In this document: piece by piece, positions 1 through 8,173 of the stretch
Numbering within the stretch: the first letter of the stretch is position 1
Layout of the letters: each line of letters opens with the position of its first letter
DNA from: an uncultured Bacilli bacterium
GTDB taxonomy: Bacteria; Bacillota_I; Bacilli_A; RF39; UBA660
Reading direction: 5' to 3'
DNA length: 64,000 bases
NCBI GenBank assembly: GCA_934096075.1
Contig: CAKOLN010000005.1
Coordinates: 1-64,000, forward strand
Translations under genes and position numbers: made by a program
The notes under the pieces: model-generated
Told to the model about the DNA's origin: nothing
Seen by the model: the letters and a program-made list of their open reading frames with translations, nothing else
Database searches by the model: none

Positions 1-322
1 CTTTAGTATATTGCTTTCCTAATTTTAAATTTTCGAAATCATAATTAGGGTACGAAATACTAAATTCAGAAAGAAGCGACATTCTATATATTTTTGATAA
101 ATTATTTGCTTCTTTAAATTCGGAAAGAAGCAACATTCTATATATTTTTGATAAATTATTTGCTTCTTTAAATTCAGAATCAATAGCAGTTGCTAATATC
201 ATACTACCAAATAAGTGATCAGCTACACTATAATTATTTGGTTCATCAATAATCTTATTCTTTAATTCATTTGAGCAAACATAAAAGTTTAAAGATTTTC
301 TTATTTCATCTAATTTTTCCAT
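1..322 (-). CDS. Partial hypothetical protein with internal 18-residue duplication
   Basis: Reading from the ATG at 322 with GGAGG at 329-333 upstream, this minus-strand frame stays open to the window edge (about 107 codons), so the C-terminus is missing. The protein begins MEKLDEIRKSLNFYVCSN and is mostly helical and charged. An 18-residue segment containing SEFKEANNLSKIYRM occurs twice in tandem, encoded by the 54-bp direct repeat at 70-177. I do not recognise the family; the pattern NYSVADHLFGSMILATAI is faintly reminiscent of HD-type hydrolase helices, but there is no clear HD motif. It is divergent from the ATPase gene at 505. Confidence 0.7.
   Translation of the reverse strand, partial: MEKLDEIRKSLNFYVCSNELKNKIIDEPNNYSVADHLFGSMILATAIDSEFKEANNLSKIYRMLLLSEFKEANNLSKIYRMSLLSEFSISYPNYDFENLKLGKQYTK
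63..177. repeat. 54-bp in-frame tandem duplication
   Basis: Copies lie at 70-123 and 124-177 and differ at only two positions (78/132 and 122/176). Another partial copy of the boundary sequence lies at 63-69. Because 54 is a multiple of three, the duplication adds exactly 18 residues to the minus-strand protein without breaking its frame. The near identity suggests it is recent. Confidence 0.9.
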
Positions 323-437
323 TTTATCCTCCACAAATAAGTAATTGTGTAATATTATAGCACACAATAGCACACATTTCTATTATTTTTACAAAAAAAT
401 ATAAATTTGCTTAATTATAATAGGATTTATTGTCTAA

Positions 438-489
438 ATATGCTATAATTATACTAGATTAGTATCATTCTATAGAATGATACTTTTTT
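438..489 (+). promoter_or_regulatory. Extended -10 promoter and leader palindrome/attenuator before the ATPase gene
   Basis: A TGCTATAAT extended -10 element (-10 hexamer at 444-449) is followed by a perfect 24-bp palindrome at 461-484 (arm AGTATCATTC) and then six T residues. This is shaped like an intrinsic terminator inside the leader, ending only a few bases before the GGGAGG ribosome-binding site at 493-498. It could act as an attenuator or as a dyad operator. The same 12-mer ATATGCTATAAT recurs at 2651-2662, just after the gene. Confidence 0.6.
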
Positions 490-504
490 GTTGGGAGGAT
501 GTTT

Positions 505-2646
505 ATGATAGAAACAATTAATAATTATACTTTTAAATCTTTTAAGAATTATTCTGGTCCAAATGATGATGAAAAGTTTAAACAAAAAAATTTGTTTTTT
601 GGATATAATGGTAAAGGTAAAACAGCATTATCAAAAGGAATTTTAACAGAAATAAGAAAAAATCCTAATGTTAAAGGTGATAATTATCGCTTCTTTAACA
701 AAGATTTTATTAAGGATAATTTGTTGTTAGAAAATAATGTTGATTTAAAAGGTATTGTTGCAAATTTTGGCAAAGAAAATGTTGATATAGAAAAAACTAT
801 TGAGGAAAAAATGAAAAATTATAAGGATGTCCCTTCTCTTCAAAAAGAAAAGGAAATTCTAGAACAAAATGCAAAAAATGAGGTTAATAGTATTTTTGAT
901 TTAAAAAAAGGAAAATCTTCAATAAAGCGAAGAACCGCTGAAAGTATTAAGGAGTTAGTTGTTTCATATCGCAAAGATTTAGAATCTGCATTAAAAGTTG
1001 TCAAATCAAAAGAAGATTTAAAGAATGTAAAAGATGCTTCTAGTTATGAAAAAGAATTAGTTACTCTTCAAGGTATCAAATTATTAACAATGGAAATTTT
1101 AACGAACGATGAAATAGATACAATATCATTAATTATGAATAAAAATTATGAGAATAATGAAATACCATCAGCTGAAGTATTATCCTGGTTAGAACAAGGA
1201 TTAATTATTCATAAACACGATAATTCAAGAAAATGTAAATTTTGTGGTGGCAATATTGAGATAAATGAAATTGAAGAAACAATTAACAAGTATTTAAATG
1301 ATAAGAAGCAAAAAGATTTAATAATACTTAATAAATTACATCTTAAAATAAAAGAAATTAGTGAATTAAAATTAAAAGAAAATAAAGATTTAATGGGTAA
1401 TTTAATCAATGATTCTATATATAAATACTATGATGCTTTAAGTGAAAATCAACAACAATTAATATCTATAAACGAAAAAATAAAAACAAAACTTGAAAAT
1501 TTTGAAAAAAACGAATCATTTGATTCTGCAACATTGAAACACATTATGAGTAGCATTAATGATAATCAATTAAAAATTAGCAATGCTAAACAAGAAAAAG
1601 AAAATGAATTAAGTAAACTGATTGATAAAAGTAATTCTTTAATTAAAGGTTCAATAGCATTAGAAATATTAGAAAGCAAAAATATTGCAGATGAATTAAA
1701 GAAAATAGAAGATAAAGAAAAAGAGATACTTTCAGCATCTAATTCAAATAGTATATTAATAAAAGAAATTAGTGAATTAAAAAATAGCAAATCTACTACA
1801 AATGATTTTGCTAATTTTATAAACGAATTATTACAAGAGTTAGGAATAGATTTTTATCTAGATATAATAGATAACAATTATACGATAAAACACAGAAGGG
1901 ATGATGTATCTTTAACTATAAATGATATAAGTGAAGGTGAAAATAATTTATTAGCTTTATTATTCTTTTATTACGAGTTATTCAACGATAAACAGCAACA
2001 AAATTTCAAAAATGAAATAAACTATATTATTATTGATGATCCTATATCAAGTGTTGATGATGTTAATAAAATGTATGTGTTAGAATTAATAAAAAAGATA
2101 TTAGAATTAAAAAAACCCCAAGTTTTTATTTTTACTCATGTTTGGGATGACTTTTGTAACTTATGTTATGGTAAAAAGGATACAAAAGATAAAAATGGCA
2201 ATGAGACTCCATTCAGATTTTATGAAGTTAAAAAGAATATAAATGGTAGTTATTTAGTAAAAACTCGAACTAATGAAACTCCGTATATGCATGATTTCAA
2301 AGAAATATATGAATTTTCTCAACTAGATAATGCTGATGAACTAGATGAATGTGAAATGTATCATTATCCTAATGTTATGAGAAAAGTTTTAGAAGAATTT
2401 ATGAAATTTAAAGTAAAAAATTCAAGTCCAACTTTAGATAACATAACAAATGTTAAAATTGCATTATGTGGAAATGTAAATTGTTCCCATCAAGATGACA
2501 TACAAATTCCAACATTACTAGATATATGTAATATATTATCTCACAGGACGGTTAGAACACCAGATCAAATATTAAAGAGTGCTCAGTATTTAATGAGAAA
2601 AATTAAAGAAGTTGATATAAGTCATTTTTCTGCTATGACAAATTAA
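505..2646 (+). CDS. Zinc-hook ABC-type ATPase, RloC/PrrC-like putative anticodon nuclease
   Basis: This 713-residue protein has the order expected of the AAA_13/RloC group. It has a Walker A motif GYNGKGKT (33-40), a long coiled coil interrupted by a CKFCG zinc-hook motif (Cys244, Cys247), a second coil, an ABC signature ISEGEN (about 475-480), Walker B IIIDDP (Asp511, Asp512) and a switch His545. The C-terminal domain carries Arg626, Glu630 and His662, the +4/+36 spacing of the Arg320-Glu324-His356 triad described for PrrC anticodon nuclease. RloC proteins sense DNA damage or phage attack and cleave tRNA in the anticodon loop; that activity here is inference. No restriction-modification genes adjoin it, as is also true of many RloC genes. 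The first ATG (499) abuts the ribosome-binding site, so the ATG at 505 is preferred. Confidence 0.72.
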   Translation: MIETINNYTFKSFKNYSGPNDDEKFKQKNLFFGYNGKGKTALSKGILTEIRKNPNVKGDNYRFFNKDFIKDNLLLENNVDLKGIVANFGKENVDIEKTIEEKMKNYKDVPSLQKEKEILEQNAKNEVNSIFDLKKGKSSIKRRTAESIKELVVSYRKDLESALKVVKSKEDLKNVKDASSYEKELVTLQGIKLLTMEILTNDEIDTISLIMNKNYENNEIPSAEVLSWLEQGLIIHKHDNSRKCKFCGGNIEINEIEETINKYLNDKKQKDLIILNKLHLKIKEISELKLKENKDLMGNLINDSIYKYYDALSENQQQLISINEKIKTKLENFEKNESFDSATLKHIMSSINDNQLKISNAKQEKENELSKLIDKSNSLIKGSIALEILESKNIADELKKIEDKEKEILSASNSNSILIKEISELKNSKSTTNDFANFINELLQELGIDFYLDIIDNNYTIKHRRDDVSLTINDISEGENNLLALLFFYYELFNDKQQQNFKNEINYIIIDDPISSVDDVNKMYVLELIKKILELKKPQVFIFTHVWDDFCNLCYGKKDTKDKNGNETPFRFYEVKKNINGSYLVKTRTNETPYMHDFKEIYEFSQLDNADELDECEMYHYPNVMRKVLEEFMKFKVKNSSPTLDNITNVKIALCGNVNCSHQDDIQIPTLLDICNILSHRTVRTPDQILKSAQYLMRKIKEVDISHFSAMTN

Positions 2647-2662
2647 AATAATATGCTATAAT
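2635..2662 (+). promoter_or_regulatory. Promoter for a candidate small RNA
   Basis: ATGACA (2635-2640), a 16-base spacer and an extended TGCTATAAT -10 box (2657-2662) form a good sigma-A-type promoter overlapping the last codons of the ATPase gene. Confidence 0.6.
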
Positions 2663-2668
2663 GTTTTT

Positions 2669-2766
2669 AGTGATTAGTTGTTTATCAACTTTTACTATTA
2701 AGAGTTTCGAATAACCTTTGTTATCGCTCCAAATGAATTTTACACTATTTATTTAGTGTTTTTTTA
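2669..2766 (+). ncRNA. Candidate structured small RNA with own promoter and terminator
   Basis: About 98 bases lie between a promoter (2635-2662) and an intrinsic terminator, with no ORF. Three stem-loops can be drawn. One is AGTTG/CAACT at 2676-2690. The second is a compound stem at 2702-2729 (GAG/CTC closing, CG/CG, then ATAAC-CTTT-GTTAT). The third is the terminator ACACTA/TAGTGT at 2742-2759 followed by a T-run. The downstream gene is on the opposite strand, so this is not a leader. I recognise no known RNA family. It sits directly after the putative anticodon nuclease, but a functional link is speculation. Confidence 0.5.
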
Positions 2767-2949
2767 TTGTGTTTTTCCCACATCTCAGCCTTGTTAAGTC
2801 TTAACTTAATTTATATTTGTCGTACTAGCCTTATTTTTAAAATTAATAATATCTTCTTTAAGAAAATTCCATCTAATAGCAACTAAGTATATATTTTATG
2901 CATATTTTATTTCACAACTTACATTTATCTTGGTCAATCAAAAAGTTTA

Positions 2950-3017
2950 TTGACAAATACTTTATTTTTTACTATTAATTGTGAACACTGCAAATGGCTA
3001 AAGTCATTCAGTTTTTT
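2950..3017 (+). promoter_or_regulatory. Orphan promoter followed at once by a terminator
   Basis: TTGACA (2950-2955), a 17-base spacer and TATTAA (2973-2978) are followed by a two-part hairpin at 2987-3012 (ACTG/CAGT outer, ATGGC-TAAA-GTCAT inner) and a T-run. The predicted transcript would be only about 30-35 nt. The rest of 2767-3100 holds no gene I can support. Confidence 0.4.
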
Positions 3018-3045
3018 AATAAATCCAAACTAAATTTGCATGCAT

Positions 3046-3070
3046 TAAAAATACAGGAATATAATTTCCT
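3046..3070 (-). terminator. Weak terminator after the HD-domain gene
   Basis: On the minus strand AGGAA/TTCCT (3055-3070) forms a short stem followed by a T-rich stretch, just downstream of the stop at 3101. Confidence 0.4.
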
Positions 3071-3100
3071 ACTTATTAGTATAAAAGATAAATCATCATA

Positions 3101-4207
3101 CTATGAATTATCTTTCTTAATAAGCTTTTTTGTGTTTATCTTATCATCATAAGGTATAAATTGAAAATCAAAATATGTATAATATCCACCTTTTGGACAA
3201 TTTAAATATTCTGTAATTTGATTGGCTGCTGTATCAGATATTTGATTTATTCTAACAGCACTATCATCAGTTTGAACTAATGGTACAACATATCGTGTTT
3301 TTGCTTTTATATTAACACAATATTTTTCATCAACAGGCATTGCACTTCTATAAACAGTATCAGCGTCTTGGAATAATTTAAAACTATCTGATAAGTATTT
3401 ATCTTCACAAGTTAAAATTTTATCAATTACTTCTTGTTCTGAAAGTGTATATAAATCTTCTATTGTTAAATAACCAGCATTATTCATTGACCTACACATA
3501 TCTGCTAAAAATTGCATTACAGTTCTATCTTTATCGCTTACCCATTCAGGCCATAATTTTGAAATTGTATCTATATATTCTTCACAAACTTCTTTATTTT
3601 TAAAAGCAAGTTCTTGTATACCATCTTCATTCGTTGTTACTACAATGTTGTTATACATTTTTCTAATTTTATCTAATTTCCAAACTCTGAAAAAAGTTAA
3701 TCCACTTGCAAATGTATATTCAAATCTATCAGCAGATAATTTTGGTGTATCATTATCCGCAATAGGATAAATTTTATAGTTATCTACTTCCTCTAATTTT
3801 ATTCCATCTCTTTTTAACAAACTCATTATTTTTGAAGAATTTCTAATAATGTCAGATGTTTTTTCTTCAGTAGATTCTTGAGTTTCTGAATCACCATTCA
3901 TAAAGTCTATACAATGTTTAAATACAGGTGTGGCAATGTCGTGGAATAGACCTGCTAGTGTTTGTTTCTTATCGTGTGTAAAATGCCAAATAATTAAGGC
4001 AACACCAACACTATGATCTAAATTAGAATACCAATATCTAACATTAAAGCATTTAGAATAATCTGTACCACAACTCATACTTATTTTACTAATTCTTTCC
4101 ATTTCAGGAGTATCAATATATTCTAATAACCATTCCGGAAACTCTGTTGATAGAATACTAAAATATTCTTTTACTTCATCATTTAAATTATCATAATATC
4201 CATTCAT
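3101..4207 (-). CDS. HD-domain phosphohydrolase family protein
   Basis: This 368-residue protein has an HD-superfamily metal-binding arrangement. His65 lies in the segment NLDHSVGVALI, followed by the His89-Asp90 doublet in AGLFHDIATP and His98. The surrounding pattern resembles dGTPase/HDc-type nucleotide hydrolases and related stand-alone HD enzymes, which are often found in accessory islands. There is no transmembrane segment or signal peptide. The ATG at 4207 is preceded by a weak AAGGGTG box. It is flanked by a putative nuclease gene and unknown genes and stands as its own transcription unit. The substrate cannot be assigned. Confidence 0.65.
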   Translation of the reverse strand: MNGYYDNLNDEVKEYFSILSTEFPEWLLEYIDTPEMERISKISMSCGTDYSKCFNVRYWYSNLDHSVGVALIIWHFTHDKKQTLAGLFHDIATPVFKHCIDFMNGDSETQESTEEKTSDIIRNSSKIMSLLKRDGIKLEEVDNYKIYPIADNDTPKLSADRFEYTFASGLTFFRVWKLDKIRKMYNNIVVTTNEDGIQELAFKNKEVCEEYIDTISKLWPEWVSDKDRTVMQFLADMCRSMNNAGYLTIEDLYTLSEQEVIDKILTCEDKYLSDSFKLFQDADTVYRSAMPVDEKYCVNIKAKTRYVVPLVQTDDSAVRINQISDTAANQITEYLNCPKGGYYTYFDFQFIPYDDKINTKKLIKKDNS

Positions 4208-4436
4208 TTATTTCACACCCTTACATTGTTTTTCATGTAACTTATAATAGTTATATATTATATCGTAATAGTTTTAATTCATCAACATTCATAAATAAAT
4301 ATTTTAAATTATTGTTCATAAACTTATTTAGTATTATTGTAATAAGGTTTAATAAGGCTTTGTGTAAGTTTTATTTTAGACATTTTAATGATAATACATA
4401 ACTAAAATATGGTAAAATGAATACAGGTGATCAATT
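4208..4436. promoter_or_regulatory. Divergent intergenic region
   Basis: About 230 A+T-rich bases separate two divergent genes. A TGGTAAAAT extended -10-like element near 4414-4422 probably serves the rightward gene at 4437. An ACTTATT/AATAAGGT inverted repeat lies in the middle and could be an operator. I see no ORF or known RNA here. Confidence 0.35.
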
Positions 4437-5075
4437 ATGCAAAAAATATTTTTATATTTATACCCCATTCGAGAATATAATCATTCTTTTGAATTTTCAG
4501 AAGAGTATATACAAGAAATGAAAATAGAAAACCCTTATAAAGTATTAAATGAATGTATACAAAAAAGATATAGGGAAAAAGGGTATCAAATTGTTTATGC
4601 AATTTATCCAGATAAAAATATTTATGGTATCAACCCTTTACAAACTGATAAAATAATTTATACTGATGTATCTTTTAAACAGGCAAGTAGCTATAATCAG
4701 GATGGTAGTGGTAAACAAGTTAAAGACATTAAATATCCTAGTGAAAAATATTTAATAGAACAATTAGGAAAGATTGACGAAATAGTAATTGGTGGATTTC
4801 ACTTTAGTGACTGTGTTAAAAAGGTAGCCGAGTATTGTTATCAAAATGGTATACCTACTCTTGTGGATTTAGACTTAACTGATTTATTTTTTAATGTTTA
4901 CAATAAAAAAGATTATTTTAAAATAGATGAATATAATCCTCAAAACTATAAAAATTATGTATTATTAAATAATCGATTCGGAAATAAAGAAATGGCTGAA
5001 AGATTATTTCAAAGAAATTATAATAGTCCTGTTTATGGATTTGAAAACATTGAAGAAAATAGAAAATTAAAATAA
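4437..5075 (+). CDS. Conserved-looking hypothetical protein, 212 aa
   Basis: A soluble alpha/beta protein that I do not recognise. It starts MQKIFLYLYPIREYNHSFEF, has an internal segment IDEIVIGGFHFSDCVKKVAEYC followed by NGIPTLVDLDLTDLF, and ends in a charged tail. The GG-F-H plus alternating hydrophobic strands suggest a Rossmann-like or hydrolase-type fold, but no catalytic signature is clear. Base composition and an ATG just after GGTGATCAATT support a real gene. It ends at the large hairpin at 5079-5122. Confidence 0.6.
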   Translation: MQKIFLYLYPIREYNHSFEFSEEYIQEMKIENPYKVLNECIQKRYREKGYQIVYAIYPDKNIYGINPLQTDKIIYTDVSFKQASSYNQDGSGKQVKDIKYPSEKYLIEQLGKIDEIVIGGFHFSDCVKKVAEYCYQNGIPTLVDLDLTDLFFNVYNKKDYFKIDEYNPQNYKNYVLLNNRFGNKEMAERLFQRNYNSPVYGFENIEENRKLK

Positions 5076-5078
5076 AAA

Positions 5079-5122
5079 GATTGGATTTTAAAATAAATTT
5101 TAATTTATTTTAAAAACCAGTC
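5079..5122. terminator. Large bidirectional terminator hairpin
   Basis: The outer stem GATTGG/CCAGTC and a 12-bp inner stem TTTTAAAATAAA/TTTATTTTAAAA form one long hairpin between convergent genes. The minus-strand side has a T-run directly after the stem, so it mainly ends the gene at 5166-5537 and may also end the plus-strand gene. Confidence 0.75.
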
Positions 5123-5165
5123 TAATTTATAAATTTTGTACCATTTTTATATTTATTTATACATT

Positions 5166-5537
5166 TTATTTTAAGTACACATATGACTGAGGATAATAAT
5201 TGATTCCAATATCTTTTAACTTTTTAGGTGAATCATATACAATAACTTTTCCTAATTCATATGCATATGCAATACTTTTATTTTCAAAATATTTCATATA
5301 TTTATTTTTTGAAATACCAGAATATTGTTTTGTTTCATTCCATAATTTATCAGGAGTATTTGAGAGTATAGATTTAACTTCAACTTCTGCGATTACTCTT
5401 TTTACAGGAGAAGTACTATAGATTATTATTTTATCTACACTTTTTTTACATATATTTTTTCTATATTCATAAAGTTTGGTTTGATTAACAATTTTATTTG
5501 CATATTCCGGTTTAATAGGTAATAATATAGTACACAT
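5166..5537 (-). CDS. ASCH/PUA-like domain protein
   Basis: This small 123-residue protein has the ASCH-type opening MCTILLPIKPEYANKI and the following KLYEYRK element, then strand-rich segments KIIIYSTSPVKRVIAEVEV and a C-terminal YAYELGKVIVYD. ASCH domains are PUA-related and bind or process RNA. In accessory islands they often occur as short stand-alone proteins. The upstream ATG at 5552 overlaps the GGGAGGT ribosome-binding site, so the start is set at the internal ATG at 5537, which lies at proper spacing from it. Family call is good; function is unknown. Confidence 0.7.
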   Translation of the reverse strand: MCTILLPIKPEYANKIVNQTKLYEYRKNICKKSVDKIIIYSTSPVKRVIAEVEVKSILSNTPDKLWNETKQYSGISKNKYMKYFENKSIAYAYELGKVIVYDSPKKLKDIGINYYPQSYVYLK

Positions 5538-5605
5538 TTTCTTACCTCCCATTTTAATTATTATATCATTATATGGATAAAATTTATTAATTAGTTTTAT
5601 ATAAT

Positions 5606-5633
5606 TAAAAAGAACACAGTTAATTTGTGCTCT
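5606..5633 (-). terminator. Intrinsic terminator
   Basis: The minus-strand stem AGAGCACA/TGTGTTCT (5611-5633, one G.U pair) is followed by five T residues, right after the stop of the zinc-ribbon gene at 5636. Confidence 0.75.
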
Positions 5634-5635
5634 AA

Positions 5636-6682
5636 TTATTTTTCTATTTTATTAAAGTATAATTCTGTTACATCTATTTTGTCAGAATAACATTTTATTT
5701 TGTATCCTATTTCAGTATCGCTATCTATATTTATTTCTATTTGTTTAAATATTCCTTTATTATCATAATTTTCAAATTTTAAAGTATGATTTCCTTCTTT
5801 TAGGTATAATGTTATATCTTTATTTTGTCCATGATAAAGTGTTTGCTCTTTTTTATCTGAATATAATATTACATTGTATTTATTAAGAAATAAATTATTT
5901 TCAAAGTCTATGTGAATACTAACTTTATAACCTGGAGGATGTATTGCATCTGGATTTAGACCTAAGTATATACCTGTTGATAAAATTAACATTAGTATTC
6001 CAATTGATAGATATTTAAAGTGTGGTTTTTCTTTAAATAAATTTACAATTGAATTATATTTTTTATTTAAGAATATATCCGTTTTTGATGTATTGGTACT
6101 GAGAAATTTTATGTATAAGAATAGAAATAATATTATTAAAACCAATGATATAGTTAAAGTTATAATTGGGTTTGTCAAAATTCCCATAAGAAATAATAAT
6201 GAACCAAATATACTTACAAGAAGAATTAATTCTTTCTTTTTTTTATTTTTAATTTTATTATTTATATCAGTATATATATCATTAATATATTTTAAGTCTT
6301 TTTGACTTTTTATTGATAGTTTTGCTTTTTCATATACCTGTTCTAACTTATTTTTCCAAGCTTTTTGAACAATTAACTTATCTTCATCTTCAATGTTTAA
6401 ATCTATATTAGATGATATTAAAATCATAAATTCTATCAAATCCTCTTTTGAATTAGGTATTGGATAGTTTTTTATGTATTCTGCTATTTGTTCATATTTT
6501 TGTGTTTTTTCATTTTCATTTGTTGTTTTTAATGATTGTAATTCTTTTAGTCCTATTGAAAACTTTTTTAAAGTTTCAGAACAATTTATATTTCTTATTT
6601 CTGTTCTACAATAAGGACAAGTTGTTTCAAATGACTTAAGTAATGATCCACAATTAGGACATTTATTATCTTCTTTTTTCAT
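5636..6682 (-). CDS. Zinc-ribbon membrane protein
   Basis: A 348-residue protein with an N-terminal zinc ribbon (Cys8-x2-Cys11, Cys22-x2-Cys25), a helical cytosolic stretch to about residue 150, then hydrophobic segments at about 152-195 (two helices) and 224-243. A beta-rich C-terminal domain (about 250-348) is probably outside the membrane, with strands such as HTLKFENYDNKG that resemble PEGA/carboxypeptidase-regulatory-like folds. The AAGGTGG box just before the ATG fixes the start. It is followed downstream by its own terminator and upstream by the envelope gene group. The function is unknown; a sensory or envelope-stress role is only a guess. Confidence 0.65.
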   Translation of the reverse strand: MKKEDNKCPNCGSLLKSFETTCPYCRTEIRNINCSETLKKFSIGLKELQSLKTTNENEKTQKYEQIAEYIKNYPIPNSKEDLIEFMILISSNIDLNIEDEDKLIVQKAWKNKLEQVYEKAKLSIKSQKDLKYINDIYTDINNKIKNKKKKELILLVSIFGSLLFLMGILTNPIITLTISLVLIILFLFLYIKFLSTNTSKTDIFLNKKYNSIVNLFKEKPHFKYLSIGILMLILSTGIYLGLNPDAIHPPGYKVSIHIDFENNLFLNKYNVILYSDKKEQTLYHGQNKDITLYLKEGNHTLKFENYDNKGIFKQIEINIDSDTEIGYKIKCYSDKIDVTELYFNKIEK

Positions 6683-6699
6683 AGTACCACCTTAAAAAT

Positions 6700-7545
6700 T
6701 TAATCTTTAAATACTTTAGAAATTAATATAGAGTTTATAATCATTAGAATTAATCCAATAATTAGATGTGTTAAGTTAAAATCATAAGTAAACACTTGAT
6801 AGAATACACTAAATACTGATGATAATACAAAACCTAATATTGCATAATACACTTCATTTGGATATTTCTTAAGTAAGTAATTTATTATTTTAGATATTAA
6901 AATTATACCCAATATTACTCCTATTAAGAAAGGTATCATTATAAGGATGTTTTGCTTTAAATTAGTTAAAGCAACTATATTATTTACTACTCCTAAAACT
7001 GGTTCATAGTAACCTAATAACATAAGAGTGAAAGAACCGCTTATACCTGGGATTACCATTGTAGCTGATGCAATCATACCAACTAAAAATAACAATATAT
7101 ATCCTTTAGTATCCATATTAGCTAAGGTTACTGTTGTGCCACTTTTGTCCATAAGTGCCATTACTACTACAAGTACAATACCAATTAACATAAATATAAT
7201 TTCTTTTATACCAGGCTTTTTTGCTGCTCCTTTAAATAATTTTGGTAAACCACCTATTATAAGCCCTAGGAAAATTAATAATGTTACTATTGGTGCCTTT
7301 TCTAAACCTATACCAATTATTTTAGCACATATAGCTATCGAAACTAACACTCCTATTCCAAGAGGTAGCATATATTTAACAGTATCGATAAAGTTCTTTT
7401 TACTTTTGTAAAAGTTACTAACTTTATCAAGTAATTCTTCATAGATTCCTAGTAAAACAGCTAAAGTTCCACCACTTACTCCGGGAATAATAAATGCTAT
7501 ACCTAATACTATACCTTTTAAAAATAAATTTAATCCTTTTTTCAT
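6700..7545 (-). CDS. DUF368 family membrane protein, PopT-type undecaprenyl-phosphate translocase
   Basis: This 281-residue polytopic protein opens with the family hallmark GIVLGIAFIIPGVSGGTLA and repeats a related element as VIPGISGSFTLMLLGYYE in its second half, an internal inverted duplication typical of DUF368. About eight hydrophobic segments span the chain. DUF368/PopT proteins return undecaprenyl phosphate across the cytoplasmic membrane for reuse in wall polymer synthesis; that is known for the family and inferred here. Its ATG overlaps the TGA of the PAP2 phosphatase gene (ATGA), so the two are translationally coupled. This fits consecutive steps of carrier recycling. Confidence 0.85.
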   Translation of the reverse strand: MKKGLNLFLKGIVLGIAFIIPGVSGGTLAVLLGIYEELLDKVSNFYKSKKNFIDTVKYMLPLGIGVLVSIAICAKIIGIGLEKAPIVTLLIFLGLIIGGLPKLFKGAAKKPGIKEIIFMLIGIVLVVVMALMDKSGTTVTLANMDTKGYILLFLVGMIASATMVIPGISGSFTLMLLGYYEPVLGVVNNIVALTNLKQNILIMIPFLIGVILGIILISKIINYLLKKYPNEVYYAILGFVLSSVFSVFYQVFTYDFNLTHLIIGLILMIINSILISKVFKD

Positions 7546-8165
7546 AATATGTTCTCCTTTTCAATATAGTTAATGTACATCATAAGTGAAATAAATCCTA
7601 ATAAAGCACCCATTAATACATCACTCAAATAATGAACTCCTAAGTAAATTCTAGTAAATGGAACGATTAGTATAACTAGTAAAAATAGTATATTTAGTAC
7701 TATTTTTATATATTTATTTTTTATATTTTTATTTACTAAGTATATTAAGAAGCCATAAAATGCAACTGAACACATGGTATGACCACTTGGAAAAGAATAG
7801 TCACTTGGTTTTTTAATTAAACTTACACTTGGTCTTTCTCTTTTTATAAAGTTTTTGTAAAGTACGCTTAATATGAATGCAAGTGCTAAGTTAAGTGATA
7901 TATTCATGAAATATCCTTTATCTTTTATTATAAATAATGTTAATAAAGTTATACTTATTAACACCATAGAACTACCTAAATGTGTTAATAACTTGATACA
8001 ACTTGTCATATTATTGTTAACAACTTTCTTAGTAATAAAGTTTGCTACACTTATATCTATTTTATTTATATAATCACTAAAATATAACTTAGTTATCATA
8101 AATACTATTAATAATATAAGAAGAGAAATTAAATAATATTTGTTATGTTTAATAAATTTGTCCAT
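7542..8165 (-). CDS. PAP2-family lipid phosphatase
   Basis: This 207-residue membrane protein has the three PAP2 motifs: Lys104-x6-Arg111-Pro112, PSGH at 126-129, and Arg172-x5-His178-x3-Asp182. Five or six hydrophobic helices surround them. The size and motifs fit undecaprenyl-pyrophosphate phosphatases of the BcrC/PgpB type, whose active site faces outward. The gene overlaps the DUF368 translocase by 4 bp, which strengthens a role in undecaprenyl carrier recycling. A phosphatidylglycerol-phosphate phosphatase cannot be ruled out. Confidence 0.85.
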   Translation of the reverse strand: MDKFIKHNKYYLISLLILLIVFMITKLYFSDYINKIDISVANFITKKVVNNNMTSCIKLLTHLGSSMVLISITLLTLFIIKDKGYFMNISLNLALAFILSVLYKNFIKRERPSVSLIKKPSDYSFPSGHTMCSVAFYGFLIYLVNKNIKNKYIKIVLNILFLLVILIVPFTRIYLGVHYLSDVLMGALLGFISLMMYINYIEKENIL

Positions 8166-8173
8166 ATAATCTC

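Noticed and set aside
505..2646. SMC or RecN/Rad50 repair protein
   Set aside because: Zinc hook and ABC motifs are shared, but there is no nuclease subunit gene, and the C-terminal Arg-Glu-His arrangement points to the PrrC/RloC group.
2669..2766. Possible tracrRNA of a type II CRISPR system
   Set aside because: The hairpin layout is vaguely similar, but there is no cas9, no repeat array and no anti-repeat partner in the window.
5538..5552. Longer start for the ASCH protein
   Set aside because: That ATG overlaps the GGGAGGT ribosome-binding site, which is correctly spaced for the next ATG.
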